This document shows, one piece after another, positions 1 through 10,949 of a stretch of DNA of 64,000 nucleotides. The DNA lies in NCBI GenBank assembly GCA_036925085.1, contig JAUPFP010000099.1, forward strand, positions 248,001 to 312,000. The letters are read 5' to 3'. The notes beneath the pieces were generated by a model. The model worked only from the letters and a program-made list of their open reading frames with translations. It was not told the origin of the DNA and did no database searches. Made by a program: the position numbers and the translations under genes. Position 1 is the stretch's first letter; each line of letters begins with the position of its first letter. This stretch comes from Brachycybe producta (lineage: Eukaryota; Arthropoda; Diplopoda; Playtdesmida; Andrognathidae).

Positions 1-540
1 AGTTGAAGTTGAAGTTGAAATTGAAGTTGAAGTTGAAGTTGAAGTTAAAGTTGAGTTTGAAGTTAAAGTTGAAGTTGAAGTTGAAGTTGAAGTTCAAGTT
101 GAAGTTCAAGTTGAAGTTCAAGTTGAGGTTCAAGTTGAAGTTCAAGTTGAAGTTCAAGTTGAAGTTCAAGTTGAAGTTCAAGTTGAAGTTCAAGTTGAAG
201 TTCAAGTTGAAGTTCAAGTTGAAGTTCAAGTTGATGTTCAAGTTGAAGTTCAAGTTGAAGTTCAAGTTGAAGTTCAAGTTGAAGTTCAAATTGAAGTTCA
301 AGTTGAAGTTCAAGTTGAAGTTCAAGTTGAAGTTCAAGTTGAAGTTCAAGTTGAAGTTCAAGTTGAAGTTCAAGTTGAAGTTCAAGTTGAAGTTCAAGTT
401 GAAGTTCAAGTTGAAGTTCAAGTTGAAGTTCAAGTTGAAGTTCAAGTTGAAGTTCAAGTTGAAGTTCAAGTTGAAGTTCAAGTTAAAGTTCAAGTTGAAG
501 TTCAAGTTAAAGTTCAAATTGAAGTACAAGTTGAAGTTAA
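1..540. repeat. 12-mer tract with hexamer header
   Basis: A short hexamer header (GAAATT, AAAGTT, GAGTTT words) is followed by about 400 bp of almost pure GAAGTTCAAGTT. Exceptions include GAGGTT at about 125 and GATGTT at about 233. It closes with AAAGTT and GAAGTA words. The same header, tract and closing order recurs at about 5,230-5,690, so this is the 5'-truncated start of a repeat copy. No gene is present. Confidence 0.85.
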
Positions 541-660
541 AGTTGAAATTGAAGTTGAAGCTGAAGTTGAAGTTAAAGTTGCAGTTAAACTTGAAGTTAA
601 AATTGAAGTTGAAGTTAAAGTTGAAGTTGCAGTTGAAATTGCAGTTGACATTTAAGTTTA
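537..660. repeat. GCAGTT/GACATTTAA module (representative of 31)
   Basis: A variant-rich hexamer block with AAAGTT, GAAATT, GAAGCT, GCAGTT, AAACTT and AAAATT words ends in GCAGTT-GACATT-TAAGTT. GACATT starts at 647, 1007, 1367, 2580, 3932, 5800, 6040, 6394, 7511, 9216, 9954, 12211, 13087, 13518, 14322, 15198, 15629, 17153, 17596, 19283, 21565, 21913, 31227, 31575, 38779, 42676, 46561, 50096, 50444, 57952 and 59687. Nineteen lie in the first 18 kb. Copies from 38.7 kb on near the 3,897 and 1,759 HORs carry GTAGTT. Confidence 0.93.
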
Positions 661-1410
661 AGTTGAAGTTGAAACTAAAGTTGAAGTTGAATGTGAATTT
701 GAAGTTGAAGTTGAAGTTAAAGTTGAAGTTGAAGTTGAAGTTGAAGTTGAGGTTGAAGTTAAAGTTAAAGTTGGGTTTGAAGTTGAAGTTGAAGTTGAAG
801 TTGAAGTTGAAGTTGAAGTTGAAGTTGAATTTGAAGTTGAAGTTGAAGTTGAAGTTGAATTTGAAGTTGCATTTGAAGTTGAATTTGAAGTTGAAGTTAA
901 AGTTGAAATTGAAGTTGAAGCTGAAGTTGAAGTTAAAGTTGCAGTTAAACTTGAAGTTAAAATTGAAGTTGAAGTTAAAGTTGAAGTTGCAGTTGAAATT
1001 GCAGTTGACATTTAAGTTTAAGTTGAAGTTGAAACTAAAGTTGAAGTTGAATGTGAATTTGAAGTTGAAGTTGAAGTTAAAGTTGAAGTTGAAGTTGAAG
1101 TTGAAGTTGAGGTTGAAGTTAAAGTTAAAGTTGGGTTTGAAGTTGAAGTTGAAGTTGAAGTTGAAGTTGAAGTTGAAGTTGAAGTTGAATTTGAAGTTGA
1201 AGTTGAAGTTGAAGTTGAATTTGAAGTTGCATTTGAAGTTGAATTTGAAGTTGAAGTTAAAGTTGAAATTGAAGTTGAAGCTGAAGTTGAAGTTAAAGTT
1301 GCAGTTAAACTTGAAGTTAAAATTGAAGTTGAAGTTAAAGTTGAAGTTGCAGTTGAAATTGCAGTTGACATTTAAGTTTAAGTTGAAGTTGAAACTAAAG
1401 TTGAAGTTGA
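541..1410. repeat. 360-bp higher-order repeat, about 2.4 copies
   Basis: The GACATTTAA landmark falls at 647, 1007 and 1367, exactly 360 bp apart. Lines 661-1020 and 1021-1380 read identically by eye, including rare words such as GAATGT, GGGTTT and GCATTT. The third copy breaks off just after about 1,400 into 12-mers. The homologous cluster at 5,800-6,400 has spacings of 240 and 354 bp, so the unit has lost or gained whole hexamers there. Confidence 0.93.
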
Positions 1411-1936
1411 AGTTCAAGTTCAAGTTCAAGTTCAAGTTCAAGTTGAAGCTGAAGTTCAAGTTGAAGTTCAAGTTGAAGTTCAAGTTGAAGTTCAAGTTGA
1501 AGTTCAAGTAGAAGTTCAAGTTGAAGTTCAAGTTGAAGTTCAAGTTGAAGTTCAAGTTGAAGTTCAAGTTGAAGTTCAAGTTGAAGTTCAAGTTGAAGTT
1601 CAAGTTGAAGTTCAAGTTGAAGTTCAAGTTGAAGTTCAAGTTGAAGTTCAAGTTGAAGTTCAAGTTGAAGTTCAAGTTGAAGTTCAAGTTGAAGTTCAAG
1701 TTGAAGTTCAAGTTGAAGTACAAGTTGAAGTTCAAGTTGAAGTTCAAGTTGAAGCTGAAGTTGAAGTTCAAGTTGAAGTCGAAGTTAAATTTCAAGTTGA
1801 GGTTGAACTTGAAGTTGAAGTTGAAGTTGAAGTTCAAGTTGAAGTTCAAGTTGAAGTTCAAGTTGAAGTTCAAGTTGAATTCGAAGTTAAATTTCAAGTT
1901 GAATCTGAAGTTGAAGTTAAAGTTGAAGTTGAAGTT
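1411..1936. repeat. 12-mer tract leading to the first junction element
   Basis: The tract is mostly GAAGTTCAAGTT. It carries one GAAGTA word at about 1,506-1,511, then GAAGTC/AAATTT and GAGGTT/GAACTT words from about 1,770, and an EcoRI site (GAATTC) at 1877-1882 followed by CGAAG rather than the usual CAGAG. The hexamer register set at base 5 is unchanged until 1954, which implies no net indel other than multiples of six. Confidence 0.85.
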
Positions 1937-1974
1937 GAAGTCAGAGTTGAACTTTGAAGTCGATGTTAAATTTC
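1937..1974. repeat. Junction element J, type 1 (representative)
   Basis: J is a 38-bp element: GAAGTC, then AGAGTTGAACTTTGAAGTC, then a 14-base tail that differs between types. The extra base is the third T after GAAC (1955 here); it moves the register +1. The type 1 tail is GATGTTAAATTTC after GTC. Type 1a (followed by AAGTT) starts at 1937, 3301, 6856 and 18202. Type 1b (followed by AATTT) starts at 5103, 8441 and 10950. Most copies are preceded by GAATCT and AAAGTT words. Confidence 0.96.
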
Positions 1975-2117
1975 AAGTTGAAGTTCAAGTTGAAGTCAAA
2001 GTTAAATTTCAAGTTGAATCTGAAGTTGAAGTTGAAGTTGAAATTGAAGTTGAAGTTGAAGTTAAAGTTGAGTTTGAAGTTAAAGTTGAAGTTGAAGTTG
2101 AAGTTGAAGTTGAAGTT

Positions 2118-2210
2118 GAAGTTGAAGTTGATGTTGAAGTTGAATTCAGAGTTGAAGTTGAAGTCGAAGTTAAATTTCAAGTTGAAGCTGAAGTTCAAGT
2201 TGATGTTCAA
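2118..2210. repeat. EcoRI-site module (representative)
   Basis: GATGTT-GAAGTT-GAATTC-AGAGTT leads into GAAGTC-GAAGTT-AAATTT-CAAGTT-GAAGCT and then CAAGTT-GATGTT. GAATTC in this context starts at 2142, 3506, 7061, 19499, 19878, 20388, 24488, 26715, 27094, 27592, 27983, 28362, 28866, 29173, 29552, 30056, 34162, 36389, 36768, 37272, 37675, 38185, then +3,897/3,885 copies to 45967, and 47306, 48590, 52640, 53102, 53294, 53709, 55665, 56127, 56319, 56734, 57418, 58078, 58493, 59177, 61248, 61627, 62107, 62498, 62889 and 63453. Confidence 0.9.
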
Positions 2211-2825
2211 GTTGAAGTTCAAGTTGAAGTTCAAGTTGAAGTTCAAGTTGAAGTTCAAGTTGAAGTACAAGTTGAATTTCAAGTTGAAGTTCAAGTTGAA
2301 GTTCAAGTTGAAGTTCAAATTGAAGTTCAAGTTGAAGTTCAAGTTGAAGTTCAAGTTGAAGTTCAAGTTGAAGTTCAAGTTGAAGTTCAAGTTGAAGTTC
2401 AAGTTGAAGTTCAAGTTGAAGTTCAAGTTGAAGTTCAAGTTAAAGTTCAAGTTGAAGTACAAGTTGAAGTTAAAGTTGAAATTAAAGTTGAAGCTGAAGT
2501 TGAAGTTAAAGTTGCAGTTAAACTTGAAGTTAAAATTGAAGTTGAAGTTAAAGTTGAAGTTGCAGTTGAAATTGCAGTTGACATTTAAGTTGAAGTTGAA
2601 GTTGAAACTAAAGTTGAAGTTGAAGTTGAAGTTCAAGTTCAAGTTCAAGTTCAAGTTCAAGTTCAAGTTCAAGTTGAAGTTCAAGTTGAAGATCAAGTTG
2701 AAGTTAAAGTTGAAGTTCAAGTTGAAGTTCAAGTTGAAGTTCAAGTTGAAGTTCAAGTTGAAGTTCAAGTTGAAGTCGAAGTTAAATTTCAAGTTGAATC
2801 TGAAGTTGAAGTTGAAGTTGAAGTT

Positions 2826-2863
2826 GAAGTCAGAGTTGAACTTTGAAGTCAATGTTTAATTTC
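2826..2863. repeat. Junction element J, type 2 (representative)
   Basis: The tail reads AATGTTTAATTTC. Relative to type 1 it has a G-to-A change at a CpG and an A-to-T change. Copies start at 2826, 4166, 7751 and 10200, always between type 1 copies and only in the first 11 kb. The extra T is present. Confidence 0.95.
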
Positions 2864-5102
2864 AAGTTGAAGTTCAAGTTGAAGTTGAAGTTCAAGTTGA
2901 AGTTCAAGTTGAAGTTCAAGTTGAAGTTCAAGTTGAAGTTCAAGTTGAAGTTCAAGTTGAAGTTCAAGTTGAAGTTCAAGTTGAAGTTCAAGTTGAAGTT
3001 CAAGTTGAAGTTCAAGTTGAAGTTCAAGTTGAAGTTCAAGTTGAAGTTCAAGTTGAAGTTCAAGTTGAAGTACAAGTTGAAGTTCAAGTTGAAGTTCAAG
3101 TTGAAGCTGAAGTTGAAGTTCAAGTTGAAGTCGAAGTTAAATTTCAAGTTGAGGTTGAACTTGAAGTTGAAGTTGAAGTTGAAGTTCAAGTTGAAGTTCA
3201 AGTTGAAGTTCAAGTTGAAGTTCAAGTTGAAGTTCAAGTTGAAGTCGAAGTTAAATTTCAAGTTGAATCTGAAGTTGAAGTTAAAGTTGAAGTTGAAGTT
3301 GAAGTCAGAGTTGAACTTTGAAGTCGATGTTAAATTTCAAGTTGAAGTTCAAGTTGAAGTCAAAGTTAAATTTCAAGTTGAATCTGAAGTTGAAGTTGAA
3401 GTTGAAATTGAAGTTGAAGTTGAAGTTAAAGTTGAGTTTGAAGTTAAAGTTGAAGTTGAAGTTGAAGTTGAAGTTGAAGTTGAAGTTGAAGTTGATGTTG
3501 AAGTTGAATTCAGAGTTGAAGTTGAAGTCGAAGTTAAATTTCAAGTTGAAGCTGAAGTTCAAGTTGATGTTCAAGTTGAAGTTCAAGTTGAAGTTCAAGT
3601 TGAAGTTCAAGTTGAAGTACAAGTTGAATTTCAAGTTGAAGTTCAAGTTGAAGTTCAAGTTGAAGTTCAAATTGAAGTTCAAGTTGAAGTTCAAGTTGAA
3701 GTTCAAGTTGAAGTTCAAGTTGAAGTTCAAGTTGAAGTTCAAGTTGAAGTTCAAGTTGAAGTTCAAGTTGAAGTTCAAGTTGAAGTTCAAGTTAAAGTTC
3801 AAGTTGAAGTACAAGTTGAAGTTAAAGTTGAAATTAAAGTTGAAGCTGAAGTTGAAGTTAAAGTTGCAGTTAAACTTGAAGTTAAAATTGAAGTTGAAGT
3901 TAAAGTTGAAGTTGCAGTTGAAATTGCAGTTGACATTTAAGTTGAAGTTGAAGTTGAAACTAAAGTTGAAGTTGAAGTTCAAGTTCAAGTTCAAGTTCAA
4001 GTTCAAGTTCAAGTTCAAGTTCAAGTTGAAGATCAAGTTGAAGTTAAAGTTGAAGTTCAAGTTGAAGTTCAAGTTGAAGTTCAAGTTGAAGTTCAAGTTG
4101 AAGTTCAAGTTGAAGTCGAAGTTAAATTTCAAGTTGAATCTGAAGTTGAAGTTGAAGTTGAAGTTGAAGTCAGAGTTGAACTTTGAAGTCAATGTTTAAT
4201 TTCAAGTTGAAGTTCAAGTTGAAGTTGAAGTTGAAGTTGAAGTTCAAGTTGAAGTTCAAGTTGAAGTTCAAGTTGAAGTTCAAGTTGAAGTTCAAGTTGA
4301 AGTTCAAGTTGAAGTTCAAGTTGAAGTTCAAGTTGAAGTTCAAGTTGAAGTCGAAGTTAAATTTCAAGTTGAATCTGAAGTTGAAGTTGAAGTTCAAGTT
4401 GAAGTTGAAGTTGAAGTTGAAGTTCAAGTTGAAGTTCAAGTTGAAGTTCAAGTTGAAGTTCAAGTTGAAGTTCAAGTTGAAGTTCAAGTTGAAGTTCAAG
4501 TTGAAGTTCAAGTTGAAGTTCAAGTTGAAGTTCAAGTTGAAGTTCAAGTTGAAGTTCAAGTTGAAGTTCAAGTTGAAGTACAAGTTGAAGTTCAAGTTGA
4601 AGTTCAAGTTGAAGTTGAAGTTCAAGTTCAAGTTGAAGTCAAAGTTAAATTTCAAGTTGAGGTTGAAGTTGAAGTTGAAGTTGAAGTTCAAGTTGAAGTT
4701 CAAGTTGAAGTTCAAGTTGAAGTTCAAGTTGAAGTTCAAGTTGAAGTTCAAGTTGAAGTTCAAGTTGAAGTTCAAGTTGAAGTTCAAGTTGAAGTTCAAG
4801 TTGAAGTTCAAGTTGAAGTTCAAGTTGAAGTACAAGTTGAAGTTCAAGTTGAAGTTCAAGTTGAAGTTCAAGTTGAAGTACAAGTTGAAGTTCAAGTTGA
4901 AGTTCAAGTTGAAGTTGAAGTTGAAGTTCAAGTTGAAGTCGAAGTTAAATTTCAAGTTGAGGTTGAAGTTGAAGTTGAAGTTGAAGTTCAAGTTGAAGTT
5001 CAAGTTGAAGTTCAAGTTGAAGTTCAAGTTGAAGTTCAAGTTGAAGTCGAAGTTAAATTTCAAGTTGAATCTGAAGTTGAAGTTAAAGTTGAAGTTGAAG
5101 TT

Positions 5103-6855
5103 GAAGTCAGAGTTGAACTTTGAAGTCGATGTTAAATTTCAATTTGAAGTTCAAGTTGAAGTTCAAGTTGAAGTTCAAGTTGAAGTTCAAGTTGAAGTCA
5201 AAGTTAAATTTCAAGTTGAATCTGAAGTTGAAGTTGAAGTTGAAATTGAAGTTGAAGTTGAAGTTGAAGTTAAAGTTGAGTTTGAAGTTAAAGTTGAAGT
5301 TGAAGTTCAAGTTGAAGTTCAAGTTGAAGTTCAAGTTGAAGTTCAAGTTGAAGTTCAAGTTGAAGTTCAAGTTGAAGTTCAAGTTGAAGTTCAAGTTGAA
5401 GTTCAAGTTGAAGTTCAAGTTGAAGTTCAAGTTGATGTTCAAGTTGAAGTTCAAGTTGAAGTTCAAGTTGAAGTTCAAGTTGAAGTTCAAATTGAAGTTC
5501 AAGTTGAAGTTCAAGTTGAAGTTCAAGTTGAAGTTCAAGTTGAAGTTCAAGTTGAAGTTCAAGTTGAAGTTCAAGTTGAAGCTCAAGTTGAAGTTCAAGT
5601 TGAAGTTCAAGTTGAAGTTCAAGTTGAAGTTCAAGTTAAAGTTCAAGTTGAAGTTCAAGTTAAAGTTCAAGTTGAAGTACAAGTTGAAGTTAAAGTTGAA
5701 ATTGAAGTTGAAGCTGAAGTTGAAGTTAAAGTTGCAGTTAAACTTGAAGTTAAAATTGAAGTTGAAGTTAAAGTTGAAGTTGCAGTTGAAATTGCAGTTG
5801 ACATTTAAGTTTAAGTTGAAGTTGAAACTAAAGTTGAAGTTGAATGTGAATTTGAAGTTGAAGTTGAAGTTAAAGTTGAAGTTGAAGTTGAAGTTGAAGT
5901 TGAGGTTGAAGTTAAAGTTAAAGTTGGGTTTGAAGTTGAAGTTGAAGTTGAAGTTGAAGTTGAAGTTGAAGTTGAAGTTAAACTTGAAGTTAAAATTGAA
6001 GTTGAAGTTAAAGTTGAAGTTGCAGTTGAAATTGCAGTTGACATTTAAGTTTAAGTTGAAGTTGAAACTAAAGTTGAAGTTGAATGTGAATTTGAAGTTG
6101 AAGTTGAAGTTAAAGTTGAAGTTGAAGTTGAAGTTGAAGTTGAGGTTGAAGTTAAAGTTAAAGTTGGGTTTGAAGTTGAAGTTGAAGTTGAAGTTGAAGT
6201 TGAAGTTGAAGTTGAAGTTGAATTTGAAGTTGAAGTTGAAGTTGAATTTGAAGTTGCATTTGAAGTTGAATTTGAAGTTGAAGTTAAAGTTGAAATTGAA
6301 GTTGAAGCTGAAGTTGAAGTTAAAGTTGCAGTTAAACTTGAAGTTAAAATTGAAGTTGAAGTTAAAGTTGAAGTTGCAGTTGAAATTGCAGTTGACATTT
6401 AAGTTTAAGTTGAAGTTGAAACTAAAGTTGAAGTTGAAGTTCAAGTTCAAGTTCAAGTTCAAGTTCAAGTTGAAGCTGAAGTTCAAGTTGAAGTTCAAGT
6501 TGAAGTTCAAGTTGAAGTTCAAGTTGAAGTTCAAGTTGAAGTTCAAGTTGAAGTTCAAGTTGAAGTTCAAGTTGAAGTTCAAGTTGAAGTTCAAGTTGAA
6601 GTTCAAGTTGAAGTTCAAGTTGAAGTTCAAGTTGAAGTACAAGTTGAAGTTCAAGTTGAAGTTCAAGTTGAAGCTGAAGTTGAAGTTCAAGTTGAAGTCG
6701 AAGTTAAATTTCAAGTTGAGGTTGAACTTGAAGTTGAAGTTGAAGTTGAAGTTCAAGTTGAAGATCAAGTTGAAGTTCAAGTTGAAGTTCAAGTTGAAGT
6801 CGAAGTTAAATTTCAAGTTGAATCTGAAGTTGAAGTTAAAGTTGAAGTTGAAGTT
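5103..6855. repeat. Copy of the first ~1.9 kb of the window
   Basis: It begins with a type 1b junction (AAATTTCAATTT). It then repeats the header, long 12-mer tract and GACATTTAA cluster seen at 1-1,940. GACATTTAA lies at 5800, 6040 and 6394. A single GAAGCT-CAAGTT variant falls within the tract near 5,581. It ends at the type 1a junction at 6856. Confidence 0.85.
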
Positions 6856-8440
6856 GAAGTCAGAGTTGAACTTTGAAGTCGATGTTAAATTTCAAGTTGA
6901 AGTTCAAGTTGAAGTCAAAGTTAAATTTCAAGTTGAATCTGAAGTTGAAGTTGAAGTTGAAATTGAAGTTGAAGTTGAAGTTAAAGTTGAGTTTGAAGTT
7001 AAAGTTGAAGTTGAAGTTGAAGTTGAAGTTGAAGTTGAAGTTGAAGTTGATGTTGAAGTTGAATTCAGAGTTGAAGTTGAAGTCGAAGTTAAATTTCAAG
7101 TTGAAGCTGAAGTTCAAGTTGATGTTCAAGTTGAAGTTCAAGTTGAAGTTCAAGTTGAAGTTCAAGTTGAAGTTCAAGTTGAAGTACAAGTTGAATTTCA
7201 AGTTGAAGTTCAAGTTGAAGTTCAAGTTGAAGTTCAAATTGAAGTTCAAGTTGAAGTTCAAGTTGAAGTTCAAGTTGAAGTTCAAGTTGAAGTTCAAGTT
7301 GAAGTTCAAGTTGAAGTTCAAGTTGAAGTTCAAGTTGAAGTTCAAGTTGAAGTTCAAGTTGAAGTTCAAGTTAAAGTTCAAGTTGAAGTACAAGTTGAAG
7401 TTAAAGTTGAAATTAAAGTTGAAGCTGAAGTTGAAGTTAAAGTTGCAGTTAAACTTGAAGTTAAAATTGAAGTTGAAGTTAAAGTTGAAGTTGCAGTTGA
7501 AATTGCAGTTGACATTTAAGTTGAAGTTGAAGTTGAAACTAAAGTTGAAGTTGAAGTTCAAGTTCAAGTTCAAGTTCAAGTTCAAGTTCAAGTTCAAGTT
7601 GAAGTTCAAGTTGAAGATCAAGTTGAAGTTAAAGTTGAAGTTCAAGTTGAAGTTCAAGTTGAAGTTCAAGTTGAAGTTCAAGTTGAAGTTCAAGTTGAAG
7701 TCGAAGTTAAATTTCAAGTTGAATCTGAAGTTGAAGTTGAAGTTGAAGTTGAAGTCAGAGTTGAACTTTGAAGTCAATGTTTAATTTCAAGTTGAAGTTC
7801 AAGTTGAAGTTGAAGTTCAAGTTGAAGTTCAAGTTGAAGTTCAAGTTGAAGTTCAAGTTGAAGTTCAAGTTGAAGTTCAAGTTGAAGTTCAAGTTGAAGT
7901 TCAAGTTGAAGTCGAAGTTAAATTTCAAGTTGAATCTGAAGTTGAAGTTGAAGTTGAAGTTGAAGTTGAAGTTGAAGTTGAAGTTAAAGTTGAAGTTGAA
8001 GTTGAAATTGCAGTTGAAGTTGAAATTGAATTTAAAGTTGGAGTTGAAGTTGAAGTTGAGTTGAAGTTGAAGTTAAAGTTAAAGTTGAAGTTGAAGTTGA
8101 AGTCGAAGTTAACTTTCAAGTTGAAGCTGAAGTTCAAGTTGAAGTTCAAGTTGAAGTTCAAGTTGAAGTTCAAGTTGAAGTTCAAGTTGAAGTTCAAGTT
8201 GAAGTTCAAGTTGAAGTTCAAGTTGAAGTTCAAGTTGAAGTTCAAGTTGAAGTTCAAGTTGAAGTTCAAGTTGAAGTTCAAGTTGAAGTTCAAGTTGAAG
8301 TTCAAGTTGAAGTTCAAGTTGAAGTACAAGTTGAAGTTCAAGTTGAAGTTCAAGTTGAAGTTGAAGTTGAAGTTCAAGTTGAAGTCGAAGTTAAATTTCA
8401 AGTTGAATCTGAAGTTGAAGTTAAAGTTGAAGTTGAAGTT
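6856..8440. repeat. Third 1a-to-2 junction unit plus a 690-bp segment with a register loss
   Basis: From 6856 to about 7,750 the unit matches the 1937 and 3301 units in module order, with EcoRI at 7061 and GACATTTAA at 7511. After the type 2 junction at 7751 a different segment follows, holding words such as GGAGTT and GCAGTT and a one-base loss at 8058-8062. It then continues as a long 12-mer tract to the next junction. Confidence 0.85.
8058..8062. other. Register break -1 (five-base unit GAGTT)
   Basis: GAAGTT at 8052-8057 is followed by GAGTT (five bases) and then GAAGTT at 8063. The flanking words match those around 10507-10511. One deletion event copied by segmental duplication is the simplest origin. 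Confidence 0.95.
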
Positions 8441-10949
8441 GAAGTCAGAGTTGAACTTTGAAGTCGATGTTAAATTTCAATTTGAAGTTCAAGTTGAAGT
8501 TCAAGTTGAAGTTCAAGTTGAAGTCAAAGTTAAATTTCAAGTTGAATCTGAAGTTGAAGTTGAAGTTGAAATTGAAGTTGAAGTTGAAGTTGAAGTTAAA
8601 GTTGAGTTTGAAGTTAAAGTTGAAGTTGAAGTTGAAGTTGAAGTTGAAGTTGAAGTTGAAGTTCAAGTTGAAGTTGAAGTTGAAGTTGAAGTTGAAGTTC
8701 AAGTTGAAGTTCAAGTTGAAGTTCAAGTTGAAGTTCAAGTTGAAGTTCAAGTTGAAGTTCAAGTTGAAGTTCAAGTTGAAGTTCAAGTTGAAGTTCAAGT
8801 TGAAGTTCAAGTTGAAGTTCAAGTTGATGTTCAAGTTGACGTTCAAGTTGAAGTTCAAGTTGAAGTTCAAGTTGAAGTTCAAGTTGAAGTTCAAGTTGAA
8901 GTTCAAGTTGAAGTTCAAATTGAAGTTCAAGTTGAAGTTCAAGTTGAAGTTCAAGTTGAAGTTCAAGTTGAAGTTCAAGTTGAAGTTCAAGTTGAAGTTC
9001 AAGTTGAAGTTCAAGTTGAAGTTCAAGTTGAAGTTCAAGTTGAAGTTCAAGTTGAAGTTCAAGTTGAAGTTCAAGTTCAAGTTCAAGTTGAAGTACAAGT
9101 TGAAGTTAAAGTTGAAATTGAAGTTGAAGCTGAAGTTGAAGTTAAAGTTGCAGTTAAACTTGAAGTTAAAATTGAAGTTGAAGTTAAAGTTGAAGTTGCA
9201 GTTGAAATTGCAGTTGACATTTAAGTTTAAGTTGAAGTTGAAACTAAAGTTGAAGTTGAATGTGAATTTGAAGTTGAAGTTGAAGTTAAAGTTGAAGTTG
9301 AAGTTGAAGTTGAAGTTGAGGTTGAAGTTAAAGTTAAAGTTGGGTTTGAAGTTGAAGTTGAAGTTGAAGTTGAAGTTGAAGTTGAAGTTGAAGTTGAATT
9401 TGAAGTTGAAGTTGAAGTTGAAGTTGAATTTGAAGTTGCATTTGAAGTTGAATTTGAAGTTGAAGTTAAAGTTGAAATTGAAGTTGAAGCTGAAGTTGAA
9501 GTTAAAGTTGAGGTTAAACTTGAAGTTAAAATTGAAGTCGAAGTTAAATTTCAAGTTGAAGCTGAAGTTCAAGTTGATGTTCAAGTTGAAGTTCAAGTTG
9601 AAGTTCAAGTTGAAGTTCAAGTTGAAGTTCAAGTTGAAGTACAAGTTGAATTTCAAGTTGAAGTTCAAGTTGAAGTTCAAGTTGAAGTTCAAATTGAAGT
9701 TCAAGTTGAAGTTCAAGTTGAAGTTCAAGTTGAAGTTCAAGTTGAAGTTCAAGTTGAAGTTCAAGTTGAAGTTCAAGTTGAAGTTCAAGTTGAAGTTCAA
9801 GTTCAAGTTCAAGTTCAAGTTCAAGTTGAAGTACAAGTTGAAGTTAAAGTTGAAATTAAAGTTGAAGCTGAAGTTGAAGTTAAAGTTGCAGTTAAACTTG
9901 AAGTTAAAATTGAAGTTGAAGTTAAAGTTGAAGTTGCAGTTGAAATTGCAGTTGACATTTAAGTTGAAGTTGAAGTTGAAACTAAAGTTGAAGTTGAAGT
10001 TGAAGTTCAAGTTCAAGTTCAAGTTCAAGTTCAAGTTCAAGTTCAAGTTCAAGTTCAAGTTGAAGATCAAGTTGAAGTTCAAGTTGAAGTTCAAGTTGAA
10101 GTTCAAGTTGAAGTTCAAGTTGAAGTTCAAGTTGAAGTTCAAGTTGAAGTCGAAGTTAAATTTCAAGTTGAATCTGAAGTTGAAGTTGAAGTTGAAGTTG
10201 AAGTCAGAGTTGAACTTTGAAGTCAATGTTTAATTTCAAGTTGAAGTTCAAGTTGAAGTTGAAGTTCAAGTTGAAGTTCAAGTTGAAGTTCAAGTTGAAG
10301 TTCAAGTTGAAGTTCAAGTTGAAGTTCAAGTTGAAGTTCAAGTTGAAGTTCAAGTTGAAGTCGAAGTTAAATTTCAAGTTGAATCTGAAGTTGAAGTTGA
10401 AGTTCAAGTTGAAGTTGAAGTTGAAGTTGAAGTTAAAGTTGAAGTTGAAGTTGAAATTGCAGTTGAAGTTGAAATTGAATTTAAAGTTGGAGTTGAAGTT
10501 GAAGTTGAGTTGAAGTTGAAGTTAAAGTTAAAGTTGAAGTTGAAGTTGAAGTCGAAGTTAAATTTCAAGTTGAAGCTGAAGTTCAAGTTGAAGTTCAAGT
10601 TGAAGTTCAAGTTGAAGTTCAAGTTGAAGTTCAAGGTGAAGTTCAAGTTGAAGTTCAAGTTGAAGTTCAAGTTGAAGTTCAAGTTGAAGTTCAAGTTGAA
10701 GTTCAAGTTGAAGTTCAAGTTGAAGTTCAAGTTGAAGTACAAGTTGAAGTTCAAGTTGAAGTTCAAGTTGAAGTTGAAGTTGAAGTTCAAGTTGAAGTCG
10801 AAGTTAAATTTCAAGTTGAGGTTGAAGTTGAAGTTGAAGTTGAAGTTCAAGTTGAAGTTCAAGTTGAAGTTCAAGTTGAAGTTCAAGTTGAAGTCGAAGT
10901 TAAATTTCAAGTTGAATCTGAAGTTGAAGTTAAAGTTGAAGTTGAAGTT
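8441..10949. repeat. Junction units 8441-10199 and 10200-10949
   Basis: A type 1b junction opens a 1,759-bp unit: header, 12-mer tract, GATGTT-CAAGTT-GACGTT at 8826-8843, GACATTTAA at 9216, a GGGTTT-containing hexamer block, a second 12-mer tract, GACATTTAA at 9954 and a CAAGTT run. It ends at the type 2 junction at 10200. The following 750 bp repeat the 7751-8440 segment, including its -1 register break. A private CAAGGT variant lies near 10,632. Confidence 0.85.
10507..10511. other. Register break -1 (second copy of the GAGTT event)
   Basis: GAAGTT at 10501-10506, then GAGTT, then GAAGTT from 10512. Sequence context is the same as at 8058-8062. Confidence 0.95.

Larger units (their letters stand above)
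1937..5102. repeat. Junction-bounded HOR units of about 1.36 and 1.80 kb
   Basis: Two successive copies begin at type 1 junctions (1937, 3301). Each contains a type 2 junction 889 or 865 bp later (2826, 4166). The shared order is: hexamer header, EcoRI-containing module (2142, 3506), 12-mer tract, GACATTTAA (2580, 3932), CAAGTT run, GAAGAT word, type 2 junction, 12-mer tract. The second copy is longer because its 3' 12-mer section carries two extra GAAGTC-AAATTT-GAGGTT segments, at about 4,350 and 4,640. Confidence 0.88.

Noticed and set aside
658..1371. Thr-Ser-rich minus-strand frames at 658-1011, 1018-1371 and homologues (mucin-like?)
   Set aside because: They are the third minus-strand frame of CAAGTT-poor hexamer blocks (ACT-TCA) and stop when CAAGTT words give TGA. 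Repetition is at the DNA level.
773..9355. GGG runs (773, 1133, ~5925, ~6165, ~9350) as G-quadruplex sites
   Set aside because: Each is a lone GGG in a GGGTTT word; four nearby G-runs are never present.
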